NCBI GenBank assembly: GCA_013791905.1
Contig: VMSX01000017.1
Coordinates: forward strand, 186,001 to 250,000
DNA from: Rhodocyclaceae bacterium
GTDB lineage: Bacteria > Pseudomonadota > Gammaproteobacteria > Burkholderiales > Rhodocyclaceae
Length of the DNA stretch: 64,000 nucleotides
Direction: 5' to 3'
Both the position numbers and the translations under genes were made by a program. How positions within the stretch are numbered: position 1 is the stretch's first letter; the number at the start of each line of letters is the position of its first letter. Below, piece by piece: positions 1 through 9,089 of the stretch. The notes under the pieces are model-generated. The model saw only the letters and a list, made by a program, of their open reading frames with translations. It ran no database searches and was not told the DNA's origin.

Positions 1-3000
1 CTGGAAGTCGCCGAGGCCGTCCATGCCGCACCTGACCGCCACAATGACGCCTATGCGATCGAGGTTGCCACAGCCCTGTTGCTGCTGGAAGGCGCGCTCG
101 AAAATTTCTCCGAAATCGGCGACGAATTTTCCCATCAGGTCGATACCGTTGTCGGACGACTCACGGCGCTGTTGCGCGGCGAGGAACTGTCGGCGCTGGA
201 ACTGCCGCAACTCGACGAAATGTCACGCAAGGCGCAGGAGCGCTTGCTCATGCACCAGGTGGCGAAAGAAATCCTCGTCAGCCTCGCCGTCATTGAGCAG
301 ACCCTCGACAGCTTCTTCCGCAACCCTGCCCAGCGTGACGATCTGGTCCAGCTGAACAAGCCGCTGAACCAGATCACGGGTGCGCTAACGGTATTGGGCC
401 AGGATCGCGCCGTCGAAGTGCTGCGCGAGTGTGGGGCGCGCATCGCGACCTTCAGCGCTGAACTGTACATGCCGGAACAGAACGACTTCGAGGAAGTCGC
501 CGCGATGCTCTCCGGCCTCGGCTTTTTTGTTGAGAAGCTGCAGTTCGGCGCGGCGGATATCGATGCCATCCTCAACCCCGCTCCAGCTGCGGCGCCTGAT
601 GATGAGGCGAGCGAGTCAAGTGTTGAACAGGAAATCTACAAGGCACTGACACAAACGCAAATTCTCGCCGCGCAGCTAAGGTCAACGCCGGAGGATGCGC
701 AAGGTGAGCTGCGCGAGGAACTCAAGCAAAACCTCGAGGCCCTGCGCGAGGATGCCCAGCTCATTGCCGATCATGATCTTGCCGACCAGGCTAGTGTGGC
801 GATTGCCGCGATCGATAGTGATCAGACGTCAATGGTCATTGAGGCCGCACTCGAGATCACCGGCGAGAAAATTGCACCTGCCCCCGTGGCGCCTTCAGCC
901 GAAACAGTGCGCCTGGCTGCCGCGAGCAACGCCGAGGTTGACGCCGAGCTGCTCTCGATTTTCCTCGAGGAGGGGCATGAGGTGCTGGCGACCATCGCTG
1001 CAGCCCTGCCGCAGTTGGCTAGGCAGTCTCATGATCGCGAAACGCTGACCACGGTGCGCCGCAGTTTTCATACGCTTAAAGGTAGTGGGCGGATGGTTGG
1101 CCTTACCGATCTGGGCGAGGCCGCTTGGGAAGTGGAGCAGACGTTTAACAAATGGTTGCAGCAGGAACAACCCGCCACGCCGCCATTGCTGGCAATGCTT
1201 GAAAATGCCCATGTCCTGTTCGAGGATTGGGTTGCTCAGCTTGAAACGAGCGGCGATACCTGGCATGACGCGACCGCTCTGGTCGCGGAGTGCGAGCATT
1301 TGCGCCGCGAGGAAGAGGTCATGCCCGAGGGGGCCGAGATTTCTCCAGAATTGCCGGCCGTGCCTGAGGCAGCGACAGTCGCGCCTCCCGCAGAACACCT
1401 CACGGCAGAACCATTGCCGGACGATCTGGCAGAGCCAGCCGCCGAACCTGAAAGCATCGAGATACCGGAGCTTTCCAGTGAAACCTTGCCCGAGCTGTTT
1501 TTCGAGGCGCCTGCCGAACCGCCGCCTGATACGGTCATGGTCGGCGATCGTGAAATCTCGCGGACGCTTTATGAACTTTACCTGGCCGAGGCGCGTGGTC
1601 ATGTGGCCGGACTGCAGGCGGGGCTGGAAAGCGCCGGAGATGTCGACCGCGAACTGCTGCGTCTGGCCCATACGCTCGCCGGCATTTCCGCCACCACCGG
1701 ACTGCAGGCTGTGCAAGGTGTTGCCCACGCACTGGAACTTGCCTTTGGTCGGCTGATAATCAGCGAGGCGGTTCCCGACGAGCCGCAGCGCATGTTGCTG
1801 GCGCGCGCCGTCGGCGCGCTGGATGGCATGATTGGCGCAATCGCCGAATTGCGCTTGCCCGCGCCAGAAGCCGGACTCACAGCGGAACTCGACGGCCTGA
1901 TCCCCCCGCTGGTGTCTGTATTGCCAGCGCTAGCTGAAGAAGCAGTGGCACCGGAAATGCCTGCCGCCGCGGCTGCGCTTGCTACCGACGCAGCGGTGTC
2001 TGAGGTAGAGCCAGCTTCCGAGTTGCCGTCGCTCGACATGACGCATCTGCCTGCTGTCGAGCCGGTCGCAGCAACGCTCGAAACGGTCGCCGATGAAGCG
2101 GCAGCCCTGGCGGAATTGCCCGTCCAGGAAGATGAGCGCCGCCAGTCGCGACTGCGTGACGAACTCGATCAGCAACTACTGCCCTTCTTCCTGGAAGAAG
2201 CGCATGATCTGATGCGTGAGATTGGCGACCAATTGCGCAACTGGCGCGAACGGCCAGCCGATACTGAAATCGCCAATCAGTTGCGGCGCCTGCTGCATAC
2301 CTTGAAGGGTAGCGCCCGGATGGCCGGTGCCATGAGTGTTGGCGAAATCGTGCATGGTCTGGAAACCCGGATCGAGGTGTCATCCGACATTACCCCGGCC
2401 TTCCTCGACGAGGTCGAAGCCTCCTATGATCGTAGCGCGCTGCTGATCGACAAACTGCGGCGTTTTGGCAATGTCGATGCTATCGAGACTGACGCCGCCA
2501 CCGCTGCGGGTCACTTCGTTCCGTCGGCGCCGATTGCTGCGGTGCTTCACGAGCATGTCACAGCGCCAGCCGAGGAAGCGCTGACGCGGCCCAGCTTGCG
2601 GGTGCGCGCCGATCTTGTCGATAAGCTGGTCAACGAAGCCGGCGAAATAGCCATTGCCCGTGCCCGCATCGAGGACGAGATGCGTACCGTCAAGGGGGCG
2701 CTGCTGGAACTGACCGAAAACGTCATCCGCCTGCGCGGACAGCTGCGCGAAATCGAAATTCAGGCCGAGTCGCAAATGCAGTCCCAGTTTGCCGAAGCCC
2801 AGGTGCGCGACGCCAATTTTGACCCGCTCGAATTCGACCGCTTCACCCGCTTCCAGGAGTTGACGCGGATGATGGCCGAGAGCGTGAATGACGTGTCAAC
2901 GGTACAGCACAACCTGCTGCGCAACCTCGATCATGCCGATGCCGCGCTGGTTGCACAGGCACGGCTCAACCGTGATCTGTCGCAGGCGCTGATGAGCGTG

Positions 3001-4437
3001 CGCATGGTGCCATTCAGTTCGATCGCCGACCGGCTTTACCGCGTCGTGCGGCAAACCGCCAAGGAACTCGACAAGCGGGTCAACCTCGATATTCGCGGCG
3101 GCCAGACCGAACTCGACCGCTCGGTGCTCGAGGCGATGATCGGGTCGATCGAACACCTGCTGCGTAACGCGGTCGCGCACGGTATTGAAGACCGCGCGGT
3201 GCGTGCTGCCGGTGCAAAACCCGAAATTGGTGAAGTTCAGCTGACACTGGCGCAGGCCGGCAACGAAGTGCTGATCGAAATGAGCGACGATGGCGCCGGC
3301 CTTGATCTTGAGCGCATTCGTGCCAGAGCCATCGAGCATGGCCTGCTGGGCGCTGACGAAGCAGCGGATGATTCCCGAGTCATGGGCATGATCTTCCAGG
3401 CTGGCTTCTCGACTGCCGCCACGGTGAGCGAGGTGGCGGGTCGCGGCATCGGCATGGACGTCGTCAAGAACGAGACGGCTAACCTCGGCGGCCGCATCGA
3501 AATCGAATCCGAACCGGGACAGGGCGCCCGTTTCCGCATCTATCTGCCGTTGACGCTGGCAGTAGCCCAGGTCGTACTGATTCGCTCCGGCAACCATGTC
3601 TATGCAATTCCATCGGCGATGGTCGAGCAGGTCAGCGAGTTGAAACCCGATGTGATTGCAGCCATCCGGGCAGCCAAGGGCACGGACTGGCTGGGTAACC
3701 ATTACGCATGGCATTACATTGGCCGGCTGCTTGGCGATGCGCACGCCCAGCCGCCACCGGCGCGGCGCCACTGGCTGATGCTGGTCAAGGGCTTGGGGGC
3801 GCATAGCCAGCGCATCGCCCTTGAGGTCGACGCCCTGCTGGGCAATAGTGAAGTAGTGGTCAAGAACATCGGCCCGCAATTAGCGCGGATCATCGGTATC
3901 GCTGGCGCCACCGTTCTCGGTAACGGATCCGTGGCGCTGATCATCAACCCGATCGCCCTGGCCAGCCGCGAGACGGTGCCGCTAGCCCTTTCGCAGACCA
4001 TGATCCAGCGGATTGGCGATGAGGTGGTGGCCGTCCCGACGACACCGACGGTAATGGTGGTCGACGACTCACTTACCGTGCGCAAAATCACCGGACGCCT
4101 GCTGGCGCGCGAGGGCTATCAGGTCATCACGGCCAAGGATGGTGTCGACGCACTCGAGCAACTCACCGATATCGTGCCCGATGTCATGCTGGTCGACATA
4201 GAAATGCCGCGCATGGATGGTTTCGACCTGACCCGCAATGTCCGCAATGACAAACGGACGCGCGACGTGCCAATCATCATGATCACCTCGCGCATCGCCG
4301 ACAAGCACCGCAACTACGCGATGGAAATTGGCGTCAATCACTATCTGGGCAAGCCTTACGACGAAGGCGAGCTGCTGGCCCTGATTGCCAGGGAAATCAA
4401 CGCCCGCCCCTCCCGGCCTCCCCGCGCGGGGAGGTGA
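1..4437 (+). CDS. chpA: Chemosensory hybrid histidine kinase ChpA/PilL (5' truncated by window edge)
   Basis: This is a CheA-type hybrid kinase of the type IV pilus/twitching chemosensory class. The reading frame is open from base 1, so the start lies outside; 1478 residues are visible. Three Hpt modules carry phospho-acceptor histidines in HTLKGS (codon 1069-1071), the degenerate HTLAG (1669-1671) and HTLKGS (2296-2298). They are joined by Ala/Pro/Glu-rich linkers. Next come a dimerisation region, a HATPase domain (NAVAHGIED, DDGAGLD, GRGIGMDVV, about 3120-3550), a CheW-like domain (about 3560-3960) and a C-terminal receiver whose phospho-acceptor Asp is codon 4195-4197 in MLVDIEMP. Multiple Hpt domains plus a terminal receiver set ChpA/PilL apart from plain CheA. 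The last residues, ARPSRPPRAGR, are encoded by a dispersed GC hairpin element, so the C-terminus looks replaced or extended. No pil or che gene follows in the window. Confidence 0.93.
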   Translation: MEVAEAVHAAPDRHNDAYAIEVATALLLLEGALENFSEIGDEFSHQVDTVVGRLTALLRGEELSALELPQLDEMSRKAQERLLMHQVAKEILVSLAVIEQTLDSFFRNPAQRDDLVQLNKPLNQITGALTVLGQDRAVEVLRECGARIATFSAELYMPEQNDFEEVAAMLSGLGFFVEKLQFGAADIDAILNPAPAAAPDDEASESSVEQEIYKALTQTQILAAQLRSTPEDAQGELREELKQNLEALREDAQLIADHDLADQASVAIAAIDSDQTSMVIEAALEITGEKIAPAPVAPSAETVRLAAASNAEVDAELLSIFLEEGHEVLATIAAALPQLARQSHDRETLTTVRRSFHTLKGSGRMVGLTDLGEAAWEVEQTFNKWLQQEQPATPPLLAMLENAHVLFEDWVAQLETSGDTWHDATALVAECEHLRREEEVMPEGAEISPELPAVPEAATVAPPAEHLTAEPLPDDLAEPAAEPESIEIPELSSETLPELFFEAPAEPPPDTVMVGDREISRTLYELYLAEARGHVAGLQAGLESAGDVDRELLRLAHTLAGISATTGLQAVQGVAHALELAFGRLIISEAVPDEPQRMLLARAVGALDGMIGAIAELRLPAPEAGLTAELDGLIPPLVSVLPALAEEAVAPEMPAAAAALATDAAVSEVEPASELPSLDMTHLPAVEPVAATLETVADEAAALAELPVQEDERRQSRLRDELDQQLLPFFLEEAHDLMREIGDQLRNWRERPADTEIANQLRRLLHTLKGSARMAGAMSVGEIVHGLETRIEVSSDITPAFLDEVEASYDRSALLIDKLRRFGNVDAIETDAATAAGHFVPSAPIAAVLHEHVTAPAEEALTRPSLRVRADLVDKLVNEAGEIAIARARIEDEMRTVKGALLELTENVIRLRGQLREIEIQAESQMQSQFAEAQVRDANFDPLEFDRFTRFQELTRMMAESVNDVSTVQHNLLRNLDHADAALVAQARLNRDLSQALMSVRMVPFSSIADRLYRVVRQTAKELDKRVNLDIRGGQTELDRSVLEAMIGSIEHLLRNAVAHGIEDRAVRAAGAKPEIGEVQLTLAQAGNEVLIEMSDDGAGLDLERIRARAIEHGLLGADEAADDSRVMGMIFQAGFSTAATVSEVAGRGIGMDVVKNETANLGGRIEIESEPGQGARFRIYLPLTLAVAQVVLIRSGNHVYAIPSAMVEQVSELKPDVIAAIRAAKGTDWLGNHYAWHYIGRLLGDAHAQPPPARRHWLMLVKGLGAHSQRIALEVDALLGNSEVVVKNIGPQLARIIGIAGATVLGNGSVALIINPIALASRETVPLALSQTMIQRIGDEVVAVPTTPTVMVVDDSLTVRKITGRLLAREGYQVITAKDGVDALEQLTDIVPDVMLVDIEMPRMDGFDLTRNVRNDKRTRDVPIIMITSRIADKHRNYAMEIGVNHYLGKPYDEGELLALIAREINARPSRPPRAGR

Positions 4438-4540
4438 CTGTGGCTCGCTGCGCTCGTCAGTTACGGGGTGCCTCCGTTCGTGATTGGGTGCGGATTGCGG
4501 CTGCGCCGCGTGCCGTCGCGCCTTGGGGCGGCCCGGCGGC
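4394..4540 (+). repeat. Composite GC hairpin element (family B), copy overlapping the end of chpA
   Basis: The sequence has a perfect palindrome CCTCCCCGCGCGGGGAGG, then GTGACTGTGGCTCGCTGCGC, a middle part, and an end box CCTTGGGGCGGCCCGGCGG at 4521-4539. The same parts recur at 8971-9085, twice at 41691-41922, at 57790-57905 and partly at 57183-57249. This copy begins inside chpA and supplies its last codons and stop. The gap 4438-4604 is made of this element plus a family A repeat. Confidence 0.8.
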
Positions 4541-4568
4541 GAGACTGCTGTGGATACCGACTTGCTGG

Positions 4569-4593
4569 CGCCGTCCTGCCAGCGCCGACTTTT
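4569..4593 (-). repeat. Family A short repeat
   Basis: On the minus strand it reads close to the core GTCGGCGCTGGCGGGAC flanked by AAAA and GGCG. It lies just upstream of the cysteine-rich gene at 4605. Confidence 0.75.
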
Positions 4594-4604
4594 GACGTGG
4601 CGAC

Positions 4605-5030
4605 ATGAGTGCTTGCTGTGAAGCGTCGAGCCCGTCTCGCAAGCGCGACTGCCCGGTCAGCGGTCGGGCATGTGCCGAGGTTTCGGCCAATACCATAACG
4701 CATCACCTCCGCCAGGCATGGCGCTGGGACAGCACGGGTCAGCACTACTATTTTTGTGACGATCCGGCTTGCGATGTTGTCTATTTTGGCGAAGACAATT
4801 CCGTCATCCTGAAGTCGCAGCTGCGCACCACGGTGGGCGTGAAAGAATCTTCTGCCGATGCGCTGCTGTGCTACTGCTTCGGCGTGACCCGTGCCGCGGC
4901 GCAGAGCGATTTGGGTGCGCGAGAGTTTGTGGTGGCGCAAACCAAGCTTGGTTTGTGTTCCTGCGAGACGAGCAATCCGTCCGGCCGTTGCTGCTTGAAG
5001 GACTTTCCGCGCCGGGGTGGGGTCGAGTAG
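4605..5030 (+). CDS. Putative iron-sulfur/zinc metallochaperone-like protein (CopZ N-terminal domain type)
   Basis: This 141-residue protein is rich in cysteine: ACCEAS at the start, CPVSGRAC near residue 16, FCDDPACDVVYFG in the middle, LLCYCFGVTRA, and CSCETSNPSGRCCLKD near the end. The pattern matches the zinc and [2Fe-2S] domain at the N-terminus of Archaeoglobus-type CopZ; CYCFGVTRA also resembles the BFD-like [2Fe-2S] ferredoxin fold. In that family the domain binds metal and a cluster and is linked to copper handling. Here it stands alone, with no copper ATPase or CopZ heavy-metal domain beside it, so the copper link is inference. The ATG at 4605 is the only start that keeps the CC motif. 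It is convergent with the diguanylate cyclase gene, with 32 bases between the stops. Confidence 0.65.
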   Translation: MSACCEASSPSRKRDCPVSGRACAEVSANTITHHLRQAWRWDSTGQHYYFCDDPACDVVYFGEDNSVILKSQLRTTVGVKESSADALLCYCFGVTRAAAQSDLGAREFVVAQTKLGLCSCETSNPSGRCCLKDFPRRGGVE

Positions 5031-5062
5031 GAAGTTCCCGAAAATTGCTGGCAGCGGTTTGC

Positions 5063-6310
5063 CTATTCCTCCGTTCCAGCCACCATGATGCGCCCCCTGC
5101 CCGCGCGCTTCGCGGCATACATGGCGTTGTCGGCGGCGGTCAGGATAGCGGCGGCATTGGTGCCGTGCTGGGGAATCATGGCAATGCCGATGCTGGCGCC
5201 CATGCGTCTCTCCGTACCGTTGAGGACCATTGGCAGGCAGGCGGCGTCGAACAGGCGGCCGGCAATCTTTAGCGCGGCCTCCGGGCCATCGACATCACGC
5301 ACGATGGCGACGAATTCATCGCCGCCCAACCGGGCGATAAAATCGCTCGCAGCGAGACTGTGGCGGAGGCGGCGGGCAACGATTCTGAGCGCCTCGTCGC
5401 CGGCCTCGTGGCCGAGGATGTCGTTGATCGGCTTGAAGTCATCCAGGTCAATGAACAGTAACGCATGGGTTGATGCGCCGGGAGTCTTTAATAGCGCATC
5501 CATTTCATCGGTGAATTGCGCGCGGTTCGGCAGGCCGGTGAGCATGTCGTTCAGGGCGAGGAATTCGATACGTTCACGCGCAGCTTCCTCGTCGGAGATA
5601 TCGCCGATCAGTCCGATAAACAGACTGCCGGTGGGGCGGCGAATCTCGGTGAGGGCCAGTCGTATCGGAAAAATTTCGCCGTCCTTGCGTCGCCCCTGCG
5701 CCTTGCGGACATCGCCTATGGCGCGCGGCGCGCGCTCCTGCAGGTAGCGCGCCAGATAGCCATCGTGCTCCTCAGCGTAGGGGGAGGGCATCAATATTTT
5801 GACATTGGCCCCGATCATCTCGGCGGCGGTGTAGCCGAAGATGCGCTCAGCTGCCTTGTTGTAGCTCTGGACGATGCCGGCTTCGTCAATGGTGAGAATC
5901 GCCTCGAACACATTGTCGAGAATGGCGAACAGGCTGTCCTGCATGGTGGCGATGCGTTGCATCGAGCGCAGGCGGGCATCAAGCACCTCAAAACTGATCG
6001 GTTTGATCAGGTAGTCGTCCGCACCGGCGTCCAGTCCGGCGACAATCTCCTCCTTGGCCGAGAGGGCGGTCATCAGCATCACCGGTACCCAGCGTGTTCC
6101 ACTCAACGCCTTGATGCGACGGGTCGCCTCGATGCCGTCCATTTCCGGCATCACGATGTCCATCAGCACCAGATCGGGCGGCTCGGCCTGGTAGGCCTCG
6201 ACTGCGGCCCGGCCATCCTGGACAAAGCTGACACGATGGCCCTCCTGCTGAAGAAACGCAATGAGCGGCAGTGCGGTGGCCCTGGAATCATCTACGAATA
6301 ATATATGCAT
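5063..6310 (-). CDS. Response regulator with receiver, PAS and GGDEF (diguanylate cyclase)
   Basis: This 415-residue cytoplasmic protein probably makes cyclic di-GMP under phosphorylation control. The receiver spans residues 1-120, starts MHILFVDDS and has phospho-acceptor Asp51 in [13 protein letters not shown] domain follows at about 133-255 ([18 protein letters not shown]), with a PAC-like tail. The C-terminal GGDEF domain has an intact RLGGDEF. The residues before it are AASD instead of RxxD, so the product-inhibition I-site is probably lost. I chose the ATG at 6310 because the receiver begins there; an ATG 15 codons upstream adds residues with no domain character. It faces away from algH, and the 173-base gap between them has a family A repeat. 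Confidence 0.9.
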   Translation of the reverse strand: MHILFVDDSRATALPLIAFLQQEGHRVSFVQDGRAAVEAYQAEPPDLVLMDIVMPEMDGIEATRRIKALSGTRWVPVMLMTALSAKEEIVAGLDAGADDYLIKPISFEVLDARLRSMQRIATMQDSLFAILDNVFEAILTIDEAGIVQSYNKAAERIFGYTAAEMIGANVKILMPSPYAEEHDGYLARYLQERAPRAIGDVRKAQGRRKDGEIFPIRLALTEIRRPTGSLFIGLIGDISDEEAARERIEFLALNDMLTGLPNRAQFTDEMDALLKTPGASTHALLFIDLDDFKPINDILGHEAGDEALRIVARRLRHSLAASDFIARLGGDEFVAIVRDVDGPEAALKIAGRLFDAACLPMVLNGTERRMGASIGIAMIPQHGTNAAAILTAADNAMYAAKRAGRGRIMVAGTEE

Positions 6311-6436
6311 GGCATACCCTGATTGGAATAACGAGCACGGCGGGTGACCGCTCAACTATACATAAAGGAGTAAATATAAGCCTTTTTGGCAACTTTACGT
6401 GCAGTGGCTGTCGGGAAGCTTGCAGTGTTAGGGTAG

Positions 6437-6460
6437 AAAGTCGGCGCTGGTGGTACGGCG
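6437..6460 (+). repeat. Family A short repeat
   Basis: It reads AAAGTCGGCGCTGG followed by TGGTACGGCG. It lies 24 bases upstream of the algH start, between the divergent cyclase and algH genes. The rest of the gap 6311-6483 is AT-richer and probably holds the promoters; no confident box was identified. Confidence 0.7.
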
Positions 6461-6483
6461 ACGGATTACAATTAAGGGACATT

Positions 6484-7074
6484 ATGAGCAAGCCCATACC
6501 TATCGAACCAATCAGCCTCGCCAACCATTTTCTGATCGCCATGCCCGCCATGACCGATCCGAATTTCGCCCGCACGCTGACTTATCTGTGCGAGCACAAT
6601 GCCGGTGGCGCGCTCGGTATCATCGTCAATCGACCGCTCGACCTGAGCCTCGGCGCACTTTTCGACCGCGTCAATATTCCGCTTGTGCCGGGCCAGACCG
6701 CAGCAAAATACCGGGATCTGCCCGTTTTCTTCGGCGGACCGGTGCAGCCCGAGCGGGGCTTCGTCCTGCATCGGCCGGCCGGGAGTTGGCAATCAACGCT
6801 TAACGTCACCAGCGAGATTGGCTTGACCAGTTCGCGTGACATCCTGCAGGCAATGAGCAGCGACGGTGAGCCCAGCGAGATTCTGATGTCGCTTGGCTAT
6901 TCCGGCTGGGCCGCCGGGCAACTCGAATGGGAACTGTCGCAAAATGCCTGGCTGACCGTCGCTGCCGACCCCGCCATCATCTTCAATCTGCCGGCCGAGG
7001 AACGCTTGCCGGCTGCGATGCAGCTGCTGGGCATCGATTTCGCCAACCTGTCGGATGTGGCGGGGCATGCCTGA
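6484..7074 (+). CDS. algH: YqgE/AlgH family protein (UPF0301)
   Basis: This 196-residue protein is the family's usual size. It begins [20 protein letters not shown] and contains the family hallmarks [27 protein letters not shown] and [12 protein letters not shown]. The biochemical role of the family is not settled; in pseudomonads it was named for an effect on alginate expression. It is placed directly before ruvX and the pyrimidine genes, as in many Beta- and Gammaproteobacteria. The ATG at 6484 follows AAGGGAC, a good ribosome site. Its stop overlaps the start of ruvX by 8 bases, so they are probably cotranscribed. Confidence 0.93.
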   Translation: MSKPIPIEPISLANHFLIAMPAMTDPNFARTLTYLCEHNAGGALGIIVNRPLDLSLGALFDRVNIPLVPGQTAAKYRDLPVFFGGPVQPERGFVLHRPAGSWQSTLNVTSEIGLTSSRDILQAMSSDGEPSEILMSLGYSGWAAGQLEWELSQNAWLTVAADPAIIFNLPAEERLPAAMQLLGIDFANLSDVAGHA

Positions 7075-7522
7075 TCATGCGACTGATCAGGTTCGCTCCC
7101 CGAGTACTGGCATGGTAATGGCATTTGATTTTGGTCTGAAGAGAATTGGCGTGGCCATCGGCGAGACTTTGCTTGCCCGCGCCCGCCCCCTGACGATTAT
7201 TGAAGACGAAGTCAACGAGCGCCGTTTTGCGGCTATCGGCAAGTTGATTGCCGAGTGGCAGCCGGCCCGGCTGGTGGTCGGCCTGCCGCGCCATGTTGAT
7301 GGCAGCGAACATGCCTTCGCCACCCGTTGTAACCGTTTTGCCCGCCAGCTGGCCGGCCGCTTCGGCCTGCCGGTTGAATTCGCCGACGAGCGTTTTTCAT
7401 CTTGCGCTGCCGCCGCACAACTGGGTGGCGATAAACGCAAGGCCCGGGTCGATGCCGCCGCTGCCGCCATCATCCTCCAAGATTGGTTTGACCAACATGC
7501 TCACCCTGCCCGCAGTCACTGA
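7067..7522 (+). CDS. ruvX: Putative pre-16S rRNA nuclease / Holliday junction resolvase-like YqgF
   Basis: The product is 151 residues with an RNase H-like fold. [16 protein letters not shown] holds the first catalytic Asp and the KRIG motif; [11 protein letters not shown] and FADERFSS (second acidic residue) follow. The C-terminal D of [14 protein letters not shown] is the third. The family processes the 5' end of 16S rRNA in E. coli, and the Holliday junction role is by similarity. I chose the ATG at 7067, overlapping the algH stop; an ATG at 7055 and internal starts near residue 16 are alternatives. It overlaps pyrR by 26 bases. Confidence 0.9.
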   Translation: MPDHATDQVRSPSTGMVMAFDFGLKRIGVAIGETLLARARPLTIIEDEVNERRFAAIGKLIAEWQPARLVVGLPRHVDGSEHAFATRCNRFARQLAGRFGLPVEFADERFSSCAAAAQLGGDKRKARVDAAAAAIILQDWFDQHAHPARSH

Positions 7523-7997
7523 TCTGATCGACCAACTGGCCGCGCAAATGCGCCCGCACGTCCAGCCCGATACGGTGCTGGTCGGCATCCACACCGGGGG
7601 GGTCTGGGTTGCCGAACAACTGCAAGCCAAGCTCGGACTCGCTGCGCCACCCGCCAGCATTGATGTCTCCCTGCATCGCGACGATCATCATCTGGGCAAC
7701 GGCCTGAAGTCAAGCGGGCGCGCTTCGCAGCTGCCGGGCAATGTCGAGGGCGCACACCTGATTCTGGTCGATGATGTGCTGTATACCGGCCGCACCATTC
7801 GTGCCGCGCTGAACGAGATCTTCGATTATGGCCGGCCGGCGCGCGTCGAACTGGCCGTGCTGACCGATCGCGGTGGCCGCGAGTTGCCGATCGCCGCCAC
7901 CTACTGCCCGCACGTGCTGTCGCTGCCGGCCAGCCAGAGCCTGAATCTCACCCGCGCTGCCGACGGCAATCTGAGCTTTCATCTGAGCGAAAAATGA
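7497..7997 (+). CDS. pyrR: PyrR: uracil phosphoribosyltransferase / pyrimidine regulatory protein
   Basis: This 166-residue protein begins [15 protein letters not shown]. The PRPP-binding loop [15 protein letters not shown] is complete, and [11 protein letters not shown] near residue 30 fits the type I phosphoribosyltransferase fold. In Gram-positive bacteria PyrR binds pyr mRNA. In proteobacteria next to pyrB it is mainly an enzyme and possibly a regulator. I see no attenuator-like leader because the gene overlaps ruvX. It overlaps pyrB by ATGA. Confidence 0.93.
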   Translation: MLTLPAVTDLIDQLAAQMRPHVQPDTVLVGIHTGGVWVAEQLQAKLGLAAPPASIDVSLHRDDHHLGNGLKSSGRASQLPGNVEGAHLILVDDVLYTGRTIRAALNEIFDYGRPARVELAVLTDRGGRELPIAATYCPHVLSLPASQSLNLTRAADGNLSFHLSEK

Positions 7998-8977
7998 ACC
8001 TGGCGAATCCCCAACTCAACGATCATGGCGAGCTGATCCACCTGCTCTCCCTCGATGGCCTGCCGCGCGAAATTCTCCACGGCATTCTCGATCGCGCCGC
8101 GCCATTCACGGCCGTGGCCGAGCGCGAGGTGAAGAAGGTGCCACTGCTGCGCGGCAAGAGCGTGTTCAACCTGTTCTTCGAAAACTCGACGCGCACCCGC
8201 ACCACCTTCGAGATTGCTGCCAAGCGGCTGTCGGCGGACGTCATCAACCTCAACATCAACACCTCCAGCGCCGCCAAGGGCGAGTCGCTGCTCGACACCG
8301 TCGACAACCTCGCCGCGATGCAGGCCGACATGTTTGTCGTGCGCCACGCCTCCAGCGGTGCGCCGTACCTGATCGCCCAGCATCTGGCCGCCACCGGCCG
8401 CAACCACATTCACGTCGTGAATGCCGGCGATGGCAGCCACTCGCACCCGACGCAGGGTTTGCTGGACATGTACACCATCCGCCATTACAAGCGTGATTTC
8501 ACGCAGTTGACCGTTGCGGTGGTCGGCGACATTCTGCATTCGCGTGTGGCGCGCAGCCAGTTGCATGCGCTGGTCACGCTGGGGGTGCCCGAAATTCGTC
8601 TGGTTGGCCCGAAGACGTTGCTGCCCGCTTCCGCCGCGCGCATGATCGACAAGGGCCCGCTGCGCGTTTGCCACGACATCCGCGAGGGCCTGCGTGGCGC
8701 CGACGTGGTGATGACCCTGCGCCTGCAGAACGAGCGCATGCAGGGCGCACTCTTGCCGAGTCCTCAGGAGTACTTCAAATCCTACGGTCTCACACCGGAA
8801 AAACTCGAACTCGCCAAGCCCGACGCCATCGTCATGCATCCGGGACCGATGAACCGCGGTATCGAAATCGACTCCGCCGTCGCCGACGGCAAGCAGGCGG
8901 TGATCCTGCCGCAGGTTACCTTTGGCATTGCGGTGCGCATGGCGGTGATGAGCATGCTGGCAGGGGGTGGATCATGA
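7994..8977 (+). CDS. pyrB: Aspartate carbamoyltransferase catalytic chain
   Basis: The enzyme joins carbamoyl phosphate and aspartate, the first committed step of pyrimidine synthesis. The 327 residues include the carbamoyl phosphate loop [22 protein letters not shown], and the C-terminal [11 protein letters not shown]. No pyrI regulatory chain is next to it. Instead a pseudo-dihydroorotase follows, as in pseudomonads, where the two proteins form one large complex. The N-terminus is slightly longer than in E. coli, as in that class. A hairpin element separates it from the next gene. Confidence 0.97.
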   Translation: MNLANPQLNDHGELIHLLSLDGLPREILHGILDRAAPFTAVAEREVKKVPLLRGKSVFNLFFENSTRTRTTFEIAAKRLSADVINLNINTSSAAKGESLLDTVDNLAAMQADMFVVRHASSGAPYLIAQHLAATGRNHIHVVNAGDGSHSHPTQGLLDMYTIRHYKRDFTQLTVAVVGDILHSRVARSQLHALVTLGVPEIRLVGPKTLLPASAARMIDKGPLRVCHDIREGLRGADVVMTLRLQNERMQGALLPSPQEYFKSYGLTPEKLELAKPDAIVMHPGPMNRGIEIDSAVADGKQAVILPQVTFGIAVRMAVMSMLAGGGS

Positions 8978-9085
8978 CCCCCCTCCCCCCCTCCCCCTTC
9001 CCGAAGAAGGGGGTGACTGTTGTTCGCGGGCCTTGCCCGCTCCGGTTTATTGACTCGCTGCCTCCTTGGGGCGGCCCGGCGGAGG
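8971..9085 (+). repeat. Composite GC hairpin element (family B) between pyrB and pyrC'
   Basis: It has a C-rich/G-rich hairpin (CCCCCTTCCCGAAGAAGGGG), then GTGACTGTTGTTCGC, and ends in CCTTGGGGCGGCCCGGCGG at 9064-9082. It fills the 112-base gap, and the ribosome site GGAGG of the next gene abuts the end box. I infer it was inserted between two genes that usually overlap. Confidence 0.75.
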
Positions 9086-9089
9086 CAGC

